Assembly: GCA_032334235.1 (NCBI GenBank)
Contig: JAVSGI010000002.1
Span: forward strand, 1-51,491
From: Paracoccaceae bacterium Fryx2
GTDB lineage: Bacteria > Pseudomonadota > Alphaproteobacteria > Rhodobacterales > Rhodobacteraceae
Reading direction: 5' to 3'
DNA: 51,491 bases
The position numbers were made by a program, and so were the translations under genes. Under the pieces are notes generated by a model. That model was not told the DNA's origin. It saw nothing but the letters and a program-made list of their open reading frames with translations, and ran no database searches. This document shows positions 49,988-51,491 of the stretch, piece by piece (positions within the stretch are counted from its first letter, which is position 1; every line of letters begins with the position of its first letter).

Positions 49988-51491
49988 CACAGGCTCTCCA
50001 GAAAGGCAATCAGCGCGTTGCGGTCGGCGGCGGGCAGGGCGGTGACGCCGTCGCGGGCGGCCTCGGCCTCGCCGCCGTGCCACAGGATCGCCTCCAGCAG
50101 GCTGCGGGCGCGGCCGTCGTGCAGGAACTGGCTGTGGCCGGAAACCTGCCGCGTCAGCCCGATGCCCCACAGCGGCGGAGTCTTCCATTCCGTGCCCGTG
50201 GCGCGGCCTTCGGGTCGGTGGTCGGCCAACCCTTCGCCCATGTCGTGCAGCAACAGGTCGGTATAGGGCCAGATCAGCTGGAAGCTTTGCTCGGGCTGGC
50301 CGTCAAGCCGGTGCGTGACGTGCTTGGGCGTGTGGCAGCCGGTGCAGTTCAGGTCGTGAAACACCGCCTTGCCGCGCAGCACCCGGGGGTCATCGACCCC
50401 GCGCCGTTTCGGCACGCCGAGGTTGCGGGAATAGAACGCCACCAGATCAAGGCTTTCTCCGTCAACCTCCAGCCCGTCGCGGAGATCGGCTTCCTGCCCA
50501 TGCTGCGCGCTGCGGCAATCGGCCTGCGCTGCGGTGCAATCGCCCCATGGGTCGGGGTGCAGCGGGCTGGAAAGCCCCATGTCGCCCGCAAAGGCCCCGG
50601 CCGACTGTTCCCTGACCGTGGGCGCCCCGCCCTTGAAGCCAAAGCGGCCCAGCATCGGCACGCCGAACTCGACCGAGGGCACGATGGACGCGCGACCCGA
50701 GATGCCGTCGCCGTCCGCATCATCCGGGTCTTGCCGGGCGAGGATGTCGGCCGCCGGAATCGCCTCCAGCAGGCCAAGCCCGATCATCTGCGGCGCGACG
50801 CGCGGCGACAGCATCAGGTCCGGGTGCGGCGCGCCGTGGCCGGGGTTTGAAAAAGCATATGCCGGCGCACGCAGCGACACCACCAGCCCGTCGGCAAGGG
50901 TCACCGGCTGTTCGGTATAGGCAACCTCCATCCGGCCCTCGGCGGTGTGGCCCGGCGCGGCCATATCCTGCAACTGGCCGCCATAGGTCGGGTCGGGCTG
51001 GGTTGCCAGCCAGTCCTCGATCCCTTCGGGCGAAGGCCCGCCCGGCACCGACAGCCGCAGGAACATCGAAACCCGCCCGTCCGCCGCCCCCTCGGGCGGA
51101 TGGCCGCGCCCGTCCTTCAGGTGGCAATCCTGACAGCCGCGGGCGTTGTATAGCGGCCCCAGCCCGTCTGACGCTAGGGTGGAGGCAGGCGCCGCCACCC
51201 AGGTCTTGCGAAACAGCGCATTGCCCAGCTTGAAGGCCATTTCGTCCTTGAACGGCATGTTGGCCGAAAACTGGCTGAACGCATCGGCATTGCTGCGGGC
51301 GCGCACCGTGGCGGCCCCGGCGGACCCGGCCTCGTAGGGCTCGGGGGCCGAAAAATCGGTGGGGGGTGCCAGAATGGCCGCCACCCGGGCGACCTCGGCC
51401 TCGGTGCGCGGTATGACCGGCAGGTGGCGGTCATCCAGCACCTGCGCGAATCCGGGTGCAGCAAGGAACGGCAGAATCAACAGGCAGCGAC
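49987..51491 (-). CDS. Di-haem oxidoreductase-like (DUF1111) c-type cytochrome, 5' partial
   Basis: About 500 residues visible; the start lies beyond the right edge. The reading frame stays open to the last base through a signal-peptide-like stretch (LLILPFLAAPGFAQ); a TTG at 51480 is an internal codon, not a convincing start. Two c-type haem sites are seen, CQDCH (near residue 135) and CTGCH (near residue 385), with MauG/peroxidase-like surroundings. DUF1111 proteins accompany imelysins and are thought to handle electrons in periplasmic iron uptake. The next gene upstream, outside the window, may be another imelysin. Confidence 0.88.
   Translation of the reverse strand, partial: RCLLILPFLAAPGFAQVLDDRHLPVIPRTEAEVARVAAILAPPTDFSAPEPYEAGSAGAATVRARSNADAFSQFSANMPFKDEMAFKLGNALFRKTWVAAPASTLASDGLGPLYNARGCQDCHLKDGRGHPPEGAADGRVSMFLRLSVPGGPSPEGIEDWLATQPDPTYGGQLQDMAAPGHTAEGRMEVAYTEQPVTLADGLVVSLRAPAYAFSNPGHGAPHPDLMLSPRVAPQMIGLGLLEAIPAADILARQDPDDADGDGISGRASIVPSVEFGVPMLGRFGFKGGAPTVREQSAGAFAGDMGLSSPLHPDPWGDCTAAQADCRSAQHGQEADLRDGLEVDGESLDLVAFYSRNLGVPKRRGVDDPRVLRGKAVFHDLNCTGCHTPKHVTHRLDGQPEQSFQLIWPYTDLLLHDMGEGLADHRPEGRATGTEWKTPPLWGIGLTRQVSGHSQFLHDGRARSLLEAILWHGGEAEAARDGVTALPAADRNALIAFLESL

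Overview
The window looks like part of an extrachromosomal replicon (plasmid or chromid) of a GC-rich alphaproteobacterium, most likely Rhodobacterales. The evidence is a plasmid-type replication initiator carrying a DnaA-N-like domain, an adjacent parAB pair with three identical palindromes, a nosCRZDFYLX cluster in the order known from Paracoccus, HemP/imelysin iron genes, and a RHE_PE00001-type (DUF1612) helix-turn-helix gene of a kind common on alphaproteobacterial plasmids. No tRNA, rRNA, CRISPR array or intact insertion sequence was seen. The last gene runs off the right edge.

Layout. 0-4.1 kb (minus strand): feoA-feoA-feoB-feoC, then bfd-bfr, covering ferrous iron import and iron storage. 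4.2-7.3 kb: a DevBCA-like ABC exporter. 8-10.3 kb: an RTX protein with a C-terminal Hint domain. 10.6-12.1 kb (plus): hemP and an imelysin-family periplasmic protein. 12.2-13.8 kb: hipBA toxin-antitoxin. 14-16.8 kb: an MFS exporter with an extra C-terminal domain and a plasmid-type HTH protein. 17.1-18.8 kb: a chemoreceptor. 19-22.6 kb: parB-parA, an origin-like spacer and the initiator gene. 22.8-30.0 kb (plus): a tightly packed six-gene locus of unknown role. 29.9-37.3 kb (minus): a catabolic-type operon with a spermidine/putrescine-type ABC importer, a HisD paralogue, an APH-like kinase and a HutC-family regulator. 37.4-38.2 kb: an SDR dehydrogenase. 38.3-47.9 kb: nsrR, divergent from nosCRZDFYLX for nitrous oxide reduction. 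47.9-51.5 kb (minus): di-haem cytochrome, imelysin and DUF1513 genes.

How the genes work together. Iron genes occur in three places (feo/bfd/bfr, hemP/imelysin, di-haem/imelysin/DUF1513). The first two share an almost identical 31-bp upstream element, which points to one common iron- or Fe-S-responsive regulator. The nos cluster has a perfect FNR/NNR-type box overlapping an NsrR-like inverted repeat, as expected for control by low oxygen and nitric oxide. It contains the full set for N2O reductase and its copper and flavin maturation, but no nir or nor genes are in the window.

The strongest candidate for an undescribed system is 22844-30022: a small beta-rich protein, two paralogous glycine-repeat proteins, a 1110-residue LamG-like protein with long hydrophobic helices, a protein faintly resembling ABBA-fold prenyltransferases, and a terpene-cyclase-like toroid protein with a DxDS motif. 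The last three genes overlap and are probably translationally coupled. All functional statements rest on reading the sequence and on family knowledge; no database search was run.
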